Assembly (NCBI GenBank): GCA_903901055.1
Contig: CAIUPO010000072.1
Location: forward strand, 1-64,000
Direction: 5' to 3'
DNA length: 64,000 bases
Source of the DNA: an uncultured Bacteroidota bacterium
GTDB taxonomy: Bacteria; Bacteroidota; Bacteroidia; JABEUT01
Positions 8,886 through 17,695 of this stretch are shown in pieces. The translations under genes were made by a program, and so were the position numbers. The notes under the pieces are model-generated. The model had not been told where the DNA came from and did not search any database. It worked only from the letters and a program-made list of their open reading frames with translations. How positions within the stretch are numbered: the first letter of the stretch is position 1; each line of letters starts with the position of its first letter.

Positions 8886-9772
8886 GATTTATCTGAGTTT
8901 GAAAGTTCGAAATGTTGGCTTGGCTTTATTTTCTGAAGGGCCGCATGCGCTTCATGCTTCAGAAACCTGTTTTCACTGTGCAAAAACTCTTCCAGCTTAT
9001 CACCATTATAACTCTGCTGGAAAAAATGTATCAAACGAATGGAAAAAAGCTTTATCGTATCTTCCTTATGTGTAAGCCACTGGCTGAAGTCAGGGGCTTT
9101 ATCCTTATCCAGTTTGCGTAACACATCAAGTATATTAATTTGCTGCCAGTCAGAAAGTGCATTTTTCAGTTTTCCTAAAAAATCGAGGCCATCATATCCC
9201 TTTAAATTAACCAGTGCAATTTGTGCCACCTGCTGCAGATAAATATTATTATGAACAGCGTATTTTTCAATTTTAGGTATAAACGTTTCGGCTTTAATCT
9301 GTGCAAGGTCATGTATGGCGGATGCCTTTACGTGCCAGTTTTCATTACCAAGATTTCTTAACGTATAGGCCATAAGGCAAGTCCCATGAAAAAGCTTTGC
9401 GAGGTTATCTTTCGACTGTCCGGTAAGGTTCCGGTGGATAGTTAATACCTCATTAATAATAATCTGGGCCTGGCTTGAATTCCTGATTTCCTTTGAAAAC
9501 ACCGGTTTTGCCTCCCTAATCACTTCATTCAATTCATCATCGTTAGAGGCAAAAGCCGCGCTCATTATTAAACTATTCAATTTTAACTTCAGTGCTTCCG
9601 TTACTTTTTCAAAACGGTTTTTCCTTACACGCAAAATTATAACTGCGATAAACAATATAGCAGCTGAATACGTAAAAATCAGAATCATAGACACAACAAT
9701 AGTTTCAATATTGTGCGCGAAAGGGTAATTTACCGAATTCTCTATGTTTACTGCTGTACTTGCTGCGCTCAT
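8882..9772 (-). CDS. HEAT-repeat protein with one N-terminal membrane anchor
   Basis: A 296-residue protein with one strong membrane helix near residues 25-48, a basic stop-transfer RVRKNRFEK, and a helical C-terminal part with HEAT-like pairs (for example WHVKASAIHDLAQI, QQVAQIALVNLKG, and KHEAHAALQKI near the end). It probably faces the cytosol next to the glycosyltransferase catalytic domain, giving a scaffold or regulatory role. It overlaps both neighbours by 4 bp (ATGA), so stoichiometric co-translation with the deacetylase and synthase is likely. Its function is inferred from position only. Confidence 0.65.
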   Translation of the reverse strand: MSAASTAVNIENSVNYPFAHNIETIVVSMILIFTYSAAILFIAVIILRVRKNRFEKVTEALKLKLNSLIMSAAFASNDDELNEVIREAKPVFSKEIRNSSQAQIIINEVLTIHRNLTGQSKDNLAKLFHGTCLMAYTLRNLGNENWHVKASAIHDLAQIKAETFIPKIEKYAVHNNIYLQQVAQIALVNLKGYDGLDFLGKLKNALSDWQQINILDVLRKLDKDKAPDFSQWLTHKEDTIKLFSIRLIHFFQQSYNGDKLEEFLHSENRFLKHEAHAALQKIKPSQHFELSNSDKS

Positions 9773-11661
9773 TTTACAGTAAAATTAATAGTTGCTCCGT
9801 TAGTAACATTTTTCACAAGAACAGAATTGCCCGTTTGTTTTATTGATGTACTTACTGTAGAGCAAGTCCATGTGGGAGGCACAAAAAAAGTAAGGTCGCT
9901 CATTGTAGCGGGTGTAACAACATGCAAGTCGTATCCGGTTGCCGTTTTGCTTACATAATATTGCACATTGTTACGTGCTGACCACCAGTCGCCAAAATCA
10001 CGTATGGTGGACACATGTGAAATACTCTGAATACTGTCAAGTAACCCAACTTCAAATTTGTATTTGTAATCCACTTCGTTCGGGTGGATGAGTACGCACA
10101 TTAATCCTCCGTACTTGCTTATTTTATGCGCTACACATAAAGCGGAATCGAGCCGTTTATCCATTTGAGGAAGTTCTTCGTCCTCTATAGTAATAGGAAA
10201 TTCCCAGGCAGGAACTTCTTCATCATACGCCCTATCATAATTCAATTGATATGGCATGTGGGTGAGTACATCATTCGCTGTTACATCAGAGCTATATTTA
10301 TATCCTGTTGCAACAAGGCATTGCGGCAATGAGTAAGGAAGAGAAAGGTGTCCGGGGCGGAAAGAAGCCACCTTAGGACCTTTATCAAAATGGTCGAGCA
10401 GAAATTTACTAACCCGTAATTCTCCAAGTACTGTGCCGTTTGTGGTGAGTTTTATATTCCTTACAAGCGGATGGTAGGTTGGATATTGTTCATTGCCTTT
10501 TCCAAGCGGGAACACATCATACTGGCGTGAGTGAGAAATAGAGTGACTGGCAACTTCCATTTTCAGGGAGTCAATTTCTGCCAGTGCAACAACTGCTGAG
10601 TCGTTAAAATAATCAAGGTCATTCCAATCCTGTAAGTATTTTACCTGGATAAAATACGTTGCAGAAACATTTCTCTTGCGTTCCATTTCAGCGTATTTCA
10701 ATTCATTATACATCGATCTCCAATAGTCAATATCGTGGGTAATGCAAAGCGTAAGTTTTTTGTTCTCCTGCACAGTTCCTAATGTTACAGCGGTTTTAGA
10801 ATTCATTGTGTACATATTTTTCACTATCCTGAATATAACATCCATAGTTGGTTCGTAGCTGTTCACATAAGTACGGTAGGCCTCTAAACCACGTTCATCA
10901 TTGCAAGTTAAGGAAAAATATCCTAAATCCATACCAAAACAATAGGCTTTTCCACCACCCGGATAATCGCGCTCGGTTAAAAATGCCATTCCGTTGGGAT
11001 ACACCATTAATGGATTCCCCATAAGGTTACTGTAATTATAAGTCCCTTCCGATTCTTTAAACAATTTCGGATCAGCAAGGCTTATTTCACGTTCTTTAGA
11101 ATCGTTAAATTCTTTTAAAATCGGATTATTGAAATCTGCAATGCGTATCTTATAATTGTGGGTTGTTCCATACGAAGCCCTGAACCCGAAAACCTGGCTA
11201 ATACCTGATTCGATATTCTGGGCAATCAGGGTGCCTCCCCGTTGAGGGTAGTTTGTCAGTTTGGCTAATATGGTTGGATTCAAGGATGCATCAATTGAGG
11301 GATACGCATACACCACATCACTTTTCAAAGCACTATCGACATTGGTATAAAGTTTAAAAGGAATACCAAATGTTTTGAACGCATGTACCAATCCCATCCA
11401 GTTTGATTCTTTACCTGTATCTAATAATAACACAGCTACACCAAAGCTTGGGCCGGTTGAATATTTTTTCCACGATGAACGATGAGTAGGCTTTATAACT
11501 GTGCTATCTGTAGGCCCTTTCAGGTTAGGGAAAATGAAAATACTGTCGTTTGCAGTTACTGTTGCAATAAAGTGGCCATTCTTATCGCGGTCAACCTTAA
11601 AAAGGAAATATATGATACCGAACAGCATCACAAAAACAAATATATTTCTTACAATTTTCAT
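9769..11661 (-). CDS. Membrane-anchored polysaccharide deacetylase-like protein
   Basis: A 630-residue protein with an N-terminal anchor (residues 6-22) and then a GATase/ThuA-like alpha/beta region (about 70-280), followed by a NodB-like carbohydrate esterase domain. Motif 1 is THDID (308-312) and motif 2 is HSISH (373-377, the HxxxH zinc ligands), with ATYF between them. This suits periplasmic N-deacetylation of the polymer, as PgaB does. Motif 1 is THDID rather than the usual TFDDG, a variant seen in Bacteroidota deacetylase-like proteins. It overlaps the upstream TPR gene by one base and the HEAT gene by four. Confidence 0.75.
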   Translation of the reverse strand: MKIVRNIFVFVMLFGIIYFLFKVDRDKNGHFIATVTANDSIFIFPNLKGPTDSTVIKPTHRSSWKKYSTGPSFGVAVLLLDTGKESNWMGLVHAFKTFGIPFKLYTNVDSALKSDVVYAYPSIDASLNPTILAKLTNYPQRGGTLIAQNIESGISQVFGFRASYGTTHNYKIRIADFNNPILKEFNDSKEREISLADPKLFKESEGTYNYSNLMGNPLMVYPNGMAFLTERDYPGGGKAYCFGMDLGYFSLTCNDERGLEAYRTYVNSYEPTMDVIFRIVKNMYTMNSKTAVTLGTVQENKKLTLCITHDIDYWRSMYNELKYAEMERKRNVSATYFIQVKYLQDWNDLDYFNDSAVVALAEIDSLKMEVASHSISHSRQYDVFPLGKGNEQYPTYHPLVRNIKLTTNGTVLGELRVSKFLLDHFDKGPKVASFRPGHLSLPYSLPQCLVATGYKYSSDVTANDVLTHMPYQLNYDRAYDEEVPAWEFPITIEDEELPQMDKRLDSALCVAHKISKYGGLMCVLIHPNEVDYKYKFEVGLLDSIQSISHVSTIRDFGDWWSARNNVQYYVSKTATGYDLHVVTPATMSDLTFFVPPTWTCSTVSTSIKQTGNSVLVKNVTNGATINFTVK

Positions 11662-14132
11662 TAGAATCGTTTACTTAATACGAATTGAATATAATACATA
11701 TTGGTCCATAAGCTTGTTGGTGGGTACCATTCTTCATACTCATAAGACAGCATAGCAGATATTATGAAATTATGAGGTAACCTGGTTTGATAATCGGCAC
11801 CAACATATTTAACCGTTGTTGGAATTGGGCTTGGGAAAAAGAAGTCTACAAAAGGAGTTTGGCCATACGAACCATAAATACTTACCCAAGTATCGCTGTT
11901 TTGGAATATGTGTCTTGCCATAATGGTGTGAACCACATAAATGTTCTTGCTTTTGTAGGTAAAATATGGCTTATAGTTAAACAGCCAATGGTCGCCCTTA
12001 TAATATCCTATAGAAGGGTCTAATATCCAAACATCTTGTGGTGCAGTTGCCGGAGAATCAATCACATCAATAAAGTGCATATAAATGCCACCAAGTGAAG
12101 CTTCGAAACCTGCGCCTAATTTCTGGTAAACATTGAATGTAATTTGCCATTGAGGGAAAACAGGGAAATCATTGGAGTGAGCAATCTCAACATCGGCATA
12201 AGTACCCGGAATAATTTTTGGGAATGCCTCCAAGGCAAGTTGGACCCCTCTCCTATATCCGGTAGGTAAACCATAAATAGATCCGAATGTAGCTTTTGCT
12301 CCAATGGGGCAAGCAGGTATATTGCGGATGTATTCCAGCCATGTATAATGCCATGGGCCATAAGGCGGATTGCCGCTAAAACAGTTTAGCAGGTATCCGG
12401 CCTGAACCATATTTTTCAGCAGCTTTATTTTTGCTTCCGTCAATAAATCATTGGCTTCTTTATTCGTAGAATCTACCTTTCGCATGGTATCAAGCGTATT
12501 GACAGTCTGCTGATAGTCCTTCATCTTATCCATATCATAAAAAGCGTGTGCCCTTTTCAGCATGAATATGGAATAATATTTGTGTGCCTCGGTATCCTTT
12601 GCCATCCTGGCACGTGCTGAATCACTAAGCAATGAATCAGGTATTGGTTTTGGTGCTTTTGCAAGTCCCCGTGTTATTGAATCCTGATGGAGTGAATCCG
12701 ATTTATGCTTCATTTTAATTCCTGCAACCCATGCCTTAACTGTAGAATCATGCTTTAGGGAATCATTTTTGGACATAGTTTTCCCCCGCATCGTATCCTT
12801 CTTTCCCTTCATACTGGGGAACTTTACAAACATGGAATCGGCCAGTGCCTGATCACAATCGTTAACACAAAGAGGATAATCTTTCTTCCATAATTCAGCA
12901 TCAGTTAATGCATCATAAGCATCCATGTTGTGCGGATCTTTCTTTATAACAATGCCTAAAACCTTAAAAGCCGAATCGTATTTTCCTTGCCATGATAAAA
13001 GCCTGCCTTTAAATACCTGATAGTCCATTCTGGCAGGGAACCACTTAATAATCGTATCATCATTTTTATGCGCCGAGTCATAGTGTTTGCGTTCAGCTTG
13101 TTTTTGTGCCAGTGCGAACATTGAATCCGCCTGATGCTGCCTGATATGGAGCTTAATCAAAGCATACATATCGGTTGCCTCTTTCATTTTTGGTTGCCTT
13201 TTCACAAGTGTGTCAAGGGTGGTTAAGGCATTGTAATAATCCTCAAGGTTATCTTGTGCGCTGGCTTTTGTAATAACAAGATAAGTTCTGTCGCCTTTTA
13301 CTGGCAACCCTATCCCAGTATCGCAAAGTTCCTCGGAATGTTTAAACCGCAGTGTAACCAATTCATCATCGGCATACGCATCATACGCTTCAATGTTGTT
13401 CGGTTCTTTGGCAATAATTTCCCTAAGCATTATTTCGGATGTATCTGCTTTGCCACGGCAGCCAAGCAGCCTGCACCATAAAATTTTGTAATCGGAATTG
13501 TTCGGATATTCTTTTACAAGCGCTATTGCAATTTTTTCTGCCGGAATAAATTGTTTGCGGTAAGATGAATGTAATGCAGAATCAAATAGCGAATCTGCTG
13601 TTTTTTGCAATACAGCAGCTGCTATTTCAAATTTCATATTCCTGGCCGAAGTATCACCCGGGTTCTTGGCTAACATAGTATCTGTAAGGGCATAGGCTTC
13701 AGGGAATTTCTTTAAATTTTTTGTAGCTTCCGCAATTTTAATCTGGTATGCTTCGGGTTTTACCTTCGGAAGCAATAGGGCTTTATTACAATCGATAATT
13801 GCCATTGAGTCATCTTTCGACCATAATTCCACATCGGTCAAAGCTTCGTAGGCATCCAGGTTTTCCGGTTGCCTTGAGATAACCTGCCTCAGGATAGCTT
13901 TAGAAGTATCATATTTACCCATCCATGATAATAGCGAACCATAAAATACTTTGTAGTCACTATCGCTATCGTATTTGGAAACGAGATTAACTAGAATGTG
14001 TTTAGCCTCGGCGTAATGTCCCTTATAAGCCTCTTTCTCGGCAATATTAAATAGCGAGTCAGGGTTACTTTGCGCAGAAGTGCCGCAAACGAAACATAAC
14101 ATTGTAAAAAGGCAAAGTAAGTATCCTTTCAT
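11661..14132 (-). CDS. TPR-rich outer-membrane beta-barrel protein (YaiO/PgaA-like)
   Basis: An 823-residue protein with a signal peptide (residues 1-20, ending CGTSA/Q). Three diverged helical modules each open with a DSLF..A or SMFALAQK type helix (about 21-180, 180-330, 330-440) and contain TPR-like pairs such as AYEALTDVELW. A charged linker follows. The last 220 residues are beta-rich and end in aromatic strands with a terminal FVLSKRF, typical of an outer-membrane barrel (YaiO-like). The combination of periplasmic TPRs and a C-terminal barrel matches PgaA-type export pores. It lies 18 bp after the lone receiver gene and is coupled to the deacetylase, so it probably exports the polymer. 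Confidence 0.7.
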   Translation of the reverse strand: MKGYLLCLFTMLCFVCGTSAQSNPDSLFNIAEKEAYKGHYAEAKHILVNLVSKYDSDSDYKVFYGSLLSWMGKYDTSKAILRQVISRQPENLDAYEALTDVELWSKDDSMAIIDCNKALLLPKVKPEAYQIKIAEATKNLKKFPEAYALTDTMLAKNPGDTSARNMKFEIAAAVLQKTADSLFDSALHSSYRKQFIPAEKIAIALVKEYPNNSDYKILWCRLLGCRGKADTSEIMLREIIAKEPNNIEAYDAYADDELVTLRFKHSEELCDTGIGLPVKGDRTYLVITKASAQDNLEDYYNALTTLDTLVKRQPKMKEATDMYALIKLHIRQHQADSMFALAQKQAERKHYDSAHKNDDTIIKWFPARMDYQVFKGRLLSWQGKYDSAFKVLGIVIKKDPHNMDAYDALTDAELWKKDYPLCVNDCDQALADSMFVKFPSMKGKKDTMRGKTMSKNDSLKHDSTVKAWVAGIKMKHKSDSLHQDSITRGLAKAPKPIPDSLLSDSARARMAKDTEAHKYYSIFMLKRAHAFYDMDKMKDYQQTVNTLDTMRKVDSTNKEANDLLTEAKIKLLKNMVQAGYLLNCFSGNPPYGPWHYTWLEYIRNIPACPIGAKATFGSIYGLPTGYRRGVQLALEAFPKIIPGTYADVEIAHSNDFPVFPQWQITFNVYQKLGAGFEASLGGIYMHFIDVIDSPATAPQDVWILDPSIGYYKGDHWLFNYKPYFTYKSKNIYVVHTIMARHIFQNSDTWVSIYGSYGQTPFVDFFFPSPIPTTVKYVGADYQTRLPHNFIISAMLSYEYEEWYPPTSLWTNMYYIQFVLSKRF

Positions 14133-14150
14133 AACAGGCGTTAACGAATA

Positions 14151-14528
14151 TTACTTATTTACTGCACTGAGTATCTTATCAATCCTTACACCAAGTACCT
14201 GAGGGCTGAATGGTTTAGCTATAAATTCATCCGCTCCGATATGGAAAGCTTCGAGCTCAGTATTTTCAAGCCCCATAGAGGTTAATACAATTATGGGGGT
14301 TTTAAGTTTTAATTCATTCCTAACAAGTGAAATAATTTCCATTCCGTTGCTGAATGGCATATTAATGTCGGTAACAATAAGATCGAATTGATTTTCTTTG
14401 ATTTTGTTTATTGCATCTCTTCCGTCCGGCACAAGTGAAAGTTCATATCCTTTCTTTTCCAGATAAAAACCCAGAGCTTTCAATAACAGTACATCATCTT
14501 CAGCAATGAGTATTTTAAACTTCTTCAT
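14151..14528 (-). CDS. Single-domain response regulator
   Basis: A 125-residue CheY-like receiver with acidic pocket ED D (residues 10-12), phospho-acceptor Asp54 in IVTDINMP, the Thr/Ser switch in VLTS and Lys in IAKPFSP. There is no output domain. It sits immediately before the exopolysaccharide module, in the same direction and only 18 bp away. It is the natural end point of the hybrid kinase/Hpt pair just upstream. It probably acts by binding a protein, for example a component of the synthase complex. Confidence 0.88.
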   Translation of the reverse strand: MKKFKILIAEDDVLLLKALGFYLEKKGYELSLVPDGRDAINKIKENQFDLIVTDINMPFSNGMEIISLVRNELKLKTPIIVLTSMGLENTELEAFHIGADEFIAKPFSPQVLGVRIDKILSAVNK

Positions 14529-14871
14529 AGCGCGTCTTTTTATTAAATGGCCACAAAATTAATAAATTCCGCGCATAAGAACATGACAATAGACAGGCTT
14601 TTGAATGGGTTCTGTATGCCACAGGGTGCCAGTTTTCGCCCTTAGAAGCGCCTTATACACACTTTAAATCAGACATATATGGCAAAGTCTATGTCGCATT
14701 GAAAAGTTGTATCTGAAACAGATTATTTTATCAAAACCATTATGTTAAAAACCCATTAAAAAGGGACTGAAATATCAGTATCGGAGAAAAAGAAAATAAA
14801 AATTATTTTATTAATAATCAACCATTTAAGCCAATAAGTACACCTTACTAAAATGAAATTTATTTTTCACT
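14529..14871. other. Intergenic region before the receiver/exopolysaccharide operon
   Basis: A 343-bp AT-rich gap between the Hpt gene and the receiver gene. I see no open frame with gene character and no convincing terminator. It is the only sizeable gap inside the minus-strand signalling/polysaccharide block, so it is the expected place for the operon's own promoter, but no consensus box stands out. Confidence 0.4.
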
Positions 14872-15195
14872 TCAGATAGATTTCAGTTCTTCAATAGCCT
14901 CGCTGCAAATTCGTATAAAATCCGGAGTTTGTGCTACTATCTCAGTTGGCGAATCTGACCTTTCCATGGTATGAATCAGAGGCCATATTTCTTTCATACC
15001 AATAAGCATAAACGAAGACTTCATTTTATGCACAATTTTCTTTAGCGCAACTATATCGTTCGTTTCAACATACTGGTTAATGTTTTTAATGTTTTCAGGA
15101 ATTTCCTCCAATAACAAAGCTACTGTTTCTTTCATGAAATCCTGGTCGCCATCGGCCACTTTATTCAGCTCGGTCAAATCAATGTGTGTACTCAT
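14872..15195 (-). CDS. Hpt histidine phosphotransfer protein
   Basis: A 107-residue all-helical protein with the Hpt core KKIVHKMKSSFMLIG. His57 is the predicted phospho-acceptor, followed by the conserved Lys-x-Ser-Ser. It starts 10 bp after the hybrid kinase stop, so it is co-transcribed and should carry phosphate from the kinase's receiver (Asp650) to another receiver, most likely the one at 14151-14528. Confidence 0.85.
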   Translation of the reverse strand: MSTHIDLTELNKVADGDQDFMKETVALLLEEIPENIKNINQYVETNDIVALKKIVHKMKSSFMLIGMKEIWPLIHTMERSDSPTEIVAQTPDFIRICSEAIEELKSI

Positions 15196-15205
15196 AGGTT
15201 TTATA

Positions 15206-17392
15206 TTAGGTAGGTACGGAATTAGAGGTCAAATTTACCAATTGCTCCATTTTATCAAACAATTCTTTTGGTTCAAATGGCTTTAAAAGATAATCGTTCA
15301 TTCCGGCAGCAATGCATTTTTCGTATTCACCCTGCAATGCGGCAGCAGTTATTGCTATTATAGGAACATTTGCCAAATCAGGGCCCATTTTAGTGCGTAT
15401 ATGTTTGGTTGCTTCAAATCCGTTCATTTCCGGCATTTGTAAATCCATTAATATCAGGTCGTAATGCTTCTTATCGACTATTTCAACCGCTTTTCTTCCA
15501 TTTTCGGCCAAATCTACATTAATTCCTTTTTTGCCTAAAATCTTTGCACCTACTTTCTGATTGATAATATTGTCTTCCACAAGTAAAACGGATAGTCCTG
15601 AAAGATTCTTGTATTCCCCGCTGAATTCTTTGTTAACAGGTTCCAGCTTAGGCTTATCGTAAGAATATTTTGCAAAACTTAATCTGAACGAAAATTCGGA
15701 TCCTTCGTCTATTTTACTGCTTACCGAAATGGTTCCGCCCTGCATTTCTATCAGTTTTTTTGTAATACTTAAACCCAACCCTGTGCCATATTTTCTGGAT
15801 GCACCCGGTGTTGCCTGAATGAAGGGTTCGAAAATAGAAGGCAATAATGTGTTTTCAATTCCTATTCCTGTATCTTTCACAATAAAAGATATTGTTACCC
15901 TTTGAGCATCTTCCGCTTGTTTTATTACGGAAACTGTTACTTCGCCATCCTTCTTTGTATACTTCACGGCATTGCCTGCAATATTCCAAAGTATTTGAGA
16001 TAACCTAACATGGTCGCCCATAACAAGATGCGGGATTTCAGGATCTACGTGTGTACCTATTTTAATACTTTTCTTTTTGGCTTTTCTTCCAAGTATGAGT
16101 ACATTATTATCTATCACTTCGGCAATACTGAAAGGCTCGTTCTCCAAAACAATTTTACCGGCATTTATTTTTGAAATGTCAAGAATGTCGTTTATAATTG
16201 TCAGCAGTTTACGTGCCGAATCGCGTATCCCTTTCAGGTAGTCATTCTGCTCATCATTCAATCCGGTTTGGGTAAGTAAATGAGCCAACCCGATAATACC
16301 ATTCATTGGTGTCCTGATTTCATGACTCATATTAGCAAGGAAAATTTCCTGGTTCCTTGTTGCATCTGCCCGTTCAATTTCGTTTTTCTTCCGGGCATTT
16401 ATATCCCTGCAGATACAAAGGAATCCGCCGGTTACTTCATTGCCTGCAATTAAAACGGCTTTCACCTCAACCCACTTCTTTTCACCTTTTTTTGTTATAA
16501 GCTGCAGTTCGAGCAAGGTTTCACGCTTTCTGCTTTTAAATTGCTCTTTAACGGTTTGCAGAATTTTATCTTTCCATTCAGGTGCTATAATCCCTGAATA
16601 AGGCTTATTAATCAATTCCTGCTTGCTGTATCCGGTAAGCGATTCAATCCGCGAACTGGTAAACGTCAGAACTCCACGGTGGTTAAATGTACAAACCAAA
16701 TCTCCGGCCCCCTCAATTAAAGCGGCATATTTTTGTTCGCGTTCAAGGGCGGCTTTTTCTGCATTTATCCTTTTCTGAATATCCCTGTTAATCATTAAAA
16801 GGCCTAGTAAAAGGAAAAACAGAATTACTGTGCTGCGCAGGAATATAAACCGTAGGTTATTACGTGTGGCTTCCTGATTAACGGTTATTTGCGTTGCGAA
16901 AATAAAGCTCTCGTTTTCCCTGGCCTGGTTTACTTCTTGTTTAAAATTATAAAATGCATATTCTACGCTATCTGAACTAAGTATTTGTTGAGCCACTTTT
17001 GCCGAATCTTTATAGGCCCGTAAAACCCTTGTTATTATTCCTTGCTGACGGACCAACTCCGATTCAAGCAACAGGGCGCTTCTGCGGATTGAGGTATCAT
17101 TTATCCCGTAAATTTTAAGGTCGGCAATCTCATTGCGAATATCAGTGGGAAGTAGTACGCATGAATCGGCGTATTTACTTTCGCCGGTGAAAACATATTT
17201 ATGGGCAATAATTTGCAGTGCCGCATCCTGCTCATCAATTTTGCGCATGGTGTGCAAAACAACCCTAAGCCTGGAAATATTATCGGCCGATGCAACAGAT
17301 TTTTTTGCGTTGATATAGGACAGCACGGTTACGCCACCCATCATAGCAATCACAAAAAAAATTGAAAGCAGTATTTCTTTTTGTATTTTCAA
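15206..17392 (-). CDS. Hybrid sensor histidine kinase (CHASE3-PAS-HisKA-HATPase-REC)
   Basis: A 728-residue membrane sensor. The order is TM1 (7-28), a periplasmic helical CHASE3-like domain (30-180), TM2 (183-202), PAS (about 218-335), HisKA with phospho-His357 in MSHEIRTPMNG, HATPase with WNIAGNAVKYTK, DTGIGI and GTGLGLS, and a C-terminal receiver with Asp650 in LILMDLQMPEMNG. It lacks its own Hpt domain, which the next gene supplies. The start is TTG, directly preceded by a TGA stop; the next Met would remove half of TM1. The signal sensed is unknown. The product heads the minus-strand block that ends in the exopolysaccharide genes. Confidence 0.88.
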   Translation of the reverse strand: MKIQKEILLSIFFVIAMMGGVTVLSYINAKKSVASADNISRLRVVLHTMRKIDEQDAALQIIAHKYVFTGESKYADSCVLLPTDIRNEIADLKIYGINDTSIRRSALLLESELVRQQGIITRVLRAYKDSAKVAQQILSSDSVEYAFYNFKQEVNQARENESFIFATQITVNQEATRNNLRFIFLRSTVILFFLLLGLLMINRDIQKRINAEKAALEREQKYAALIEGAGDLVCTFNHRGVLTFTSSRIESLTGYSKQELINKPYSGIIAPEWKDKILQTVKEQFKSRKRETLLELQLITKKGEKKWVEVKAVLIAGNEVTGGFLCICRDINARKKNEIERADATRNQEIFLANMSHEIRTPMNGIIGLAHLLTQTGLNDEQNDYLKGIRDSARKLLTIINDILDISKINAGKIVLENEPFSIAEVIDNNVLILGRKAKKKSIKIGTHVDPEIPHLVMGDHVRLSQILWNIAGNAVKYTKKDGEVTVSVIKQAEDAQRVTISFIVKDTGIGIENTLLPSIFEPFIQATPGASRKYGTGLGLSITKKLIEMQGGTISVSSKIDEGSEFSFRLSFAKYSYDKPKLEPVNKEFSGEYKNLSGLSVLLVEDNIINQKVGAKILGKKGINVDLAENGRKAVEIVDKKHYDLILMDLQMPEMNGFEATKHIRTKMGPDLANVPIIAITAAALQGEYEKCIAAGMNDYLLKPFEPKELFDKMEQLVNLTSNSVPT

Positions 17393-17632
17393 TCAGTTAT
17401 TAATAATTCATTTAAACCAGAAATAGTCAGTTTCTCCCTGATTTTATTCAAATCGGGACGGGCAAAAAGTACAAAACAGCAATGAACCGTTTTTACATGC
17501 ATAAATTTAAGTACGATAGGCGCTAAAGTTTATACTTTTTCTAAACTGCTTTGTTACAAAGTTAAACCATTTTCCCGAAAATGAAAGCGAGCCATGTTAA
17601 ATTTACTGATAATCTTTCTGGAATTTACAAAA
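17393..17632. other. Region upstream of the hybrid kinase
   Basis: AT-rich spacer between the kinase start and the adhesin terminator. No gene is visible. It must contain the promoter for the kinase on the minus strand, but only weak matches to TAnnTTTG are present. Confidence 0.35.
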
Positions 17633-17660
17633 AAAGCCACTTCATTTACGAAGTGGCTTT
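17633..17660 (-). terminator. Rho-independent terminator of the first adhesin gene
   Basis: A perfect 11-bp stem (AAAGCCACTTC/GAAGTGGCTTT) with a 6-nt loop. On the minus strand it is followed by a run of seven T. It lies about 35 bp after the adhesin stop codon. Confidence 0.85.
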
Positions 17661-17695
17661 CTAATAAAAATCATACCTTGAATAATAGGAAGTCC

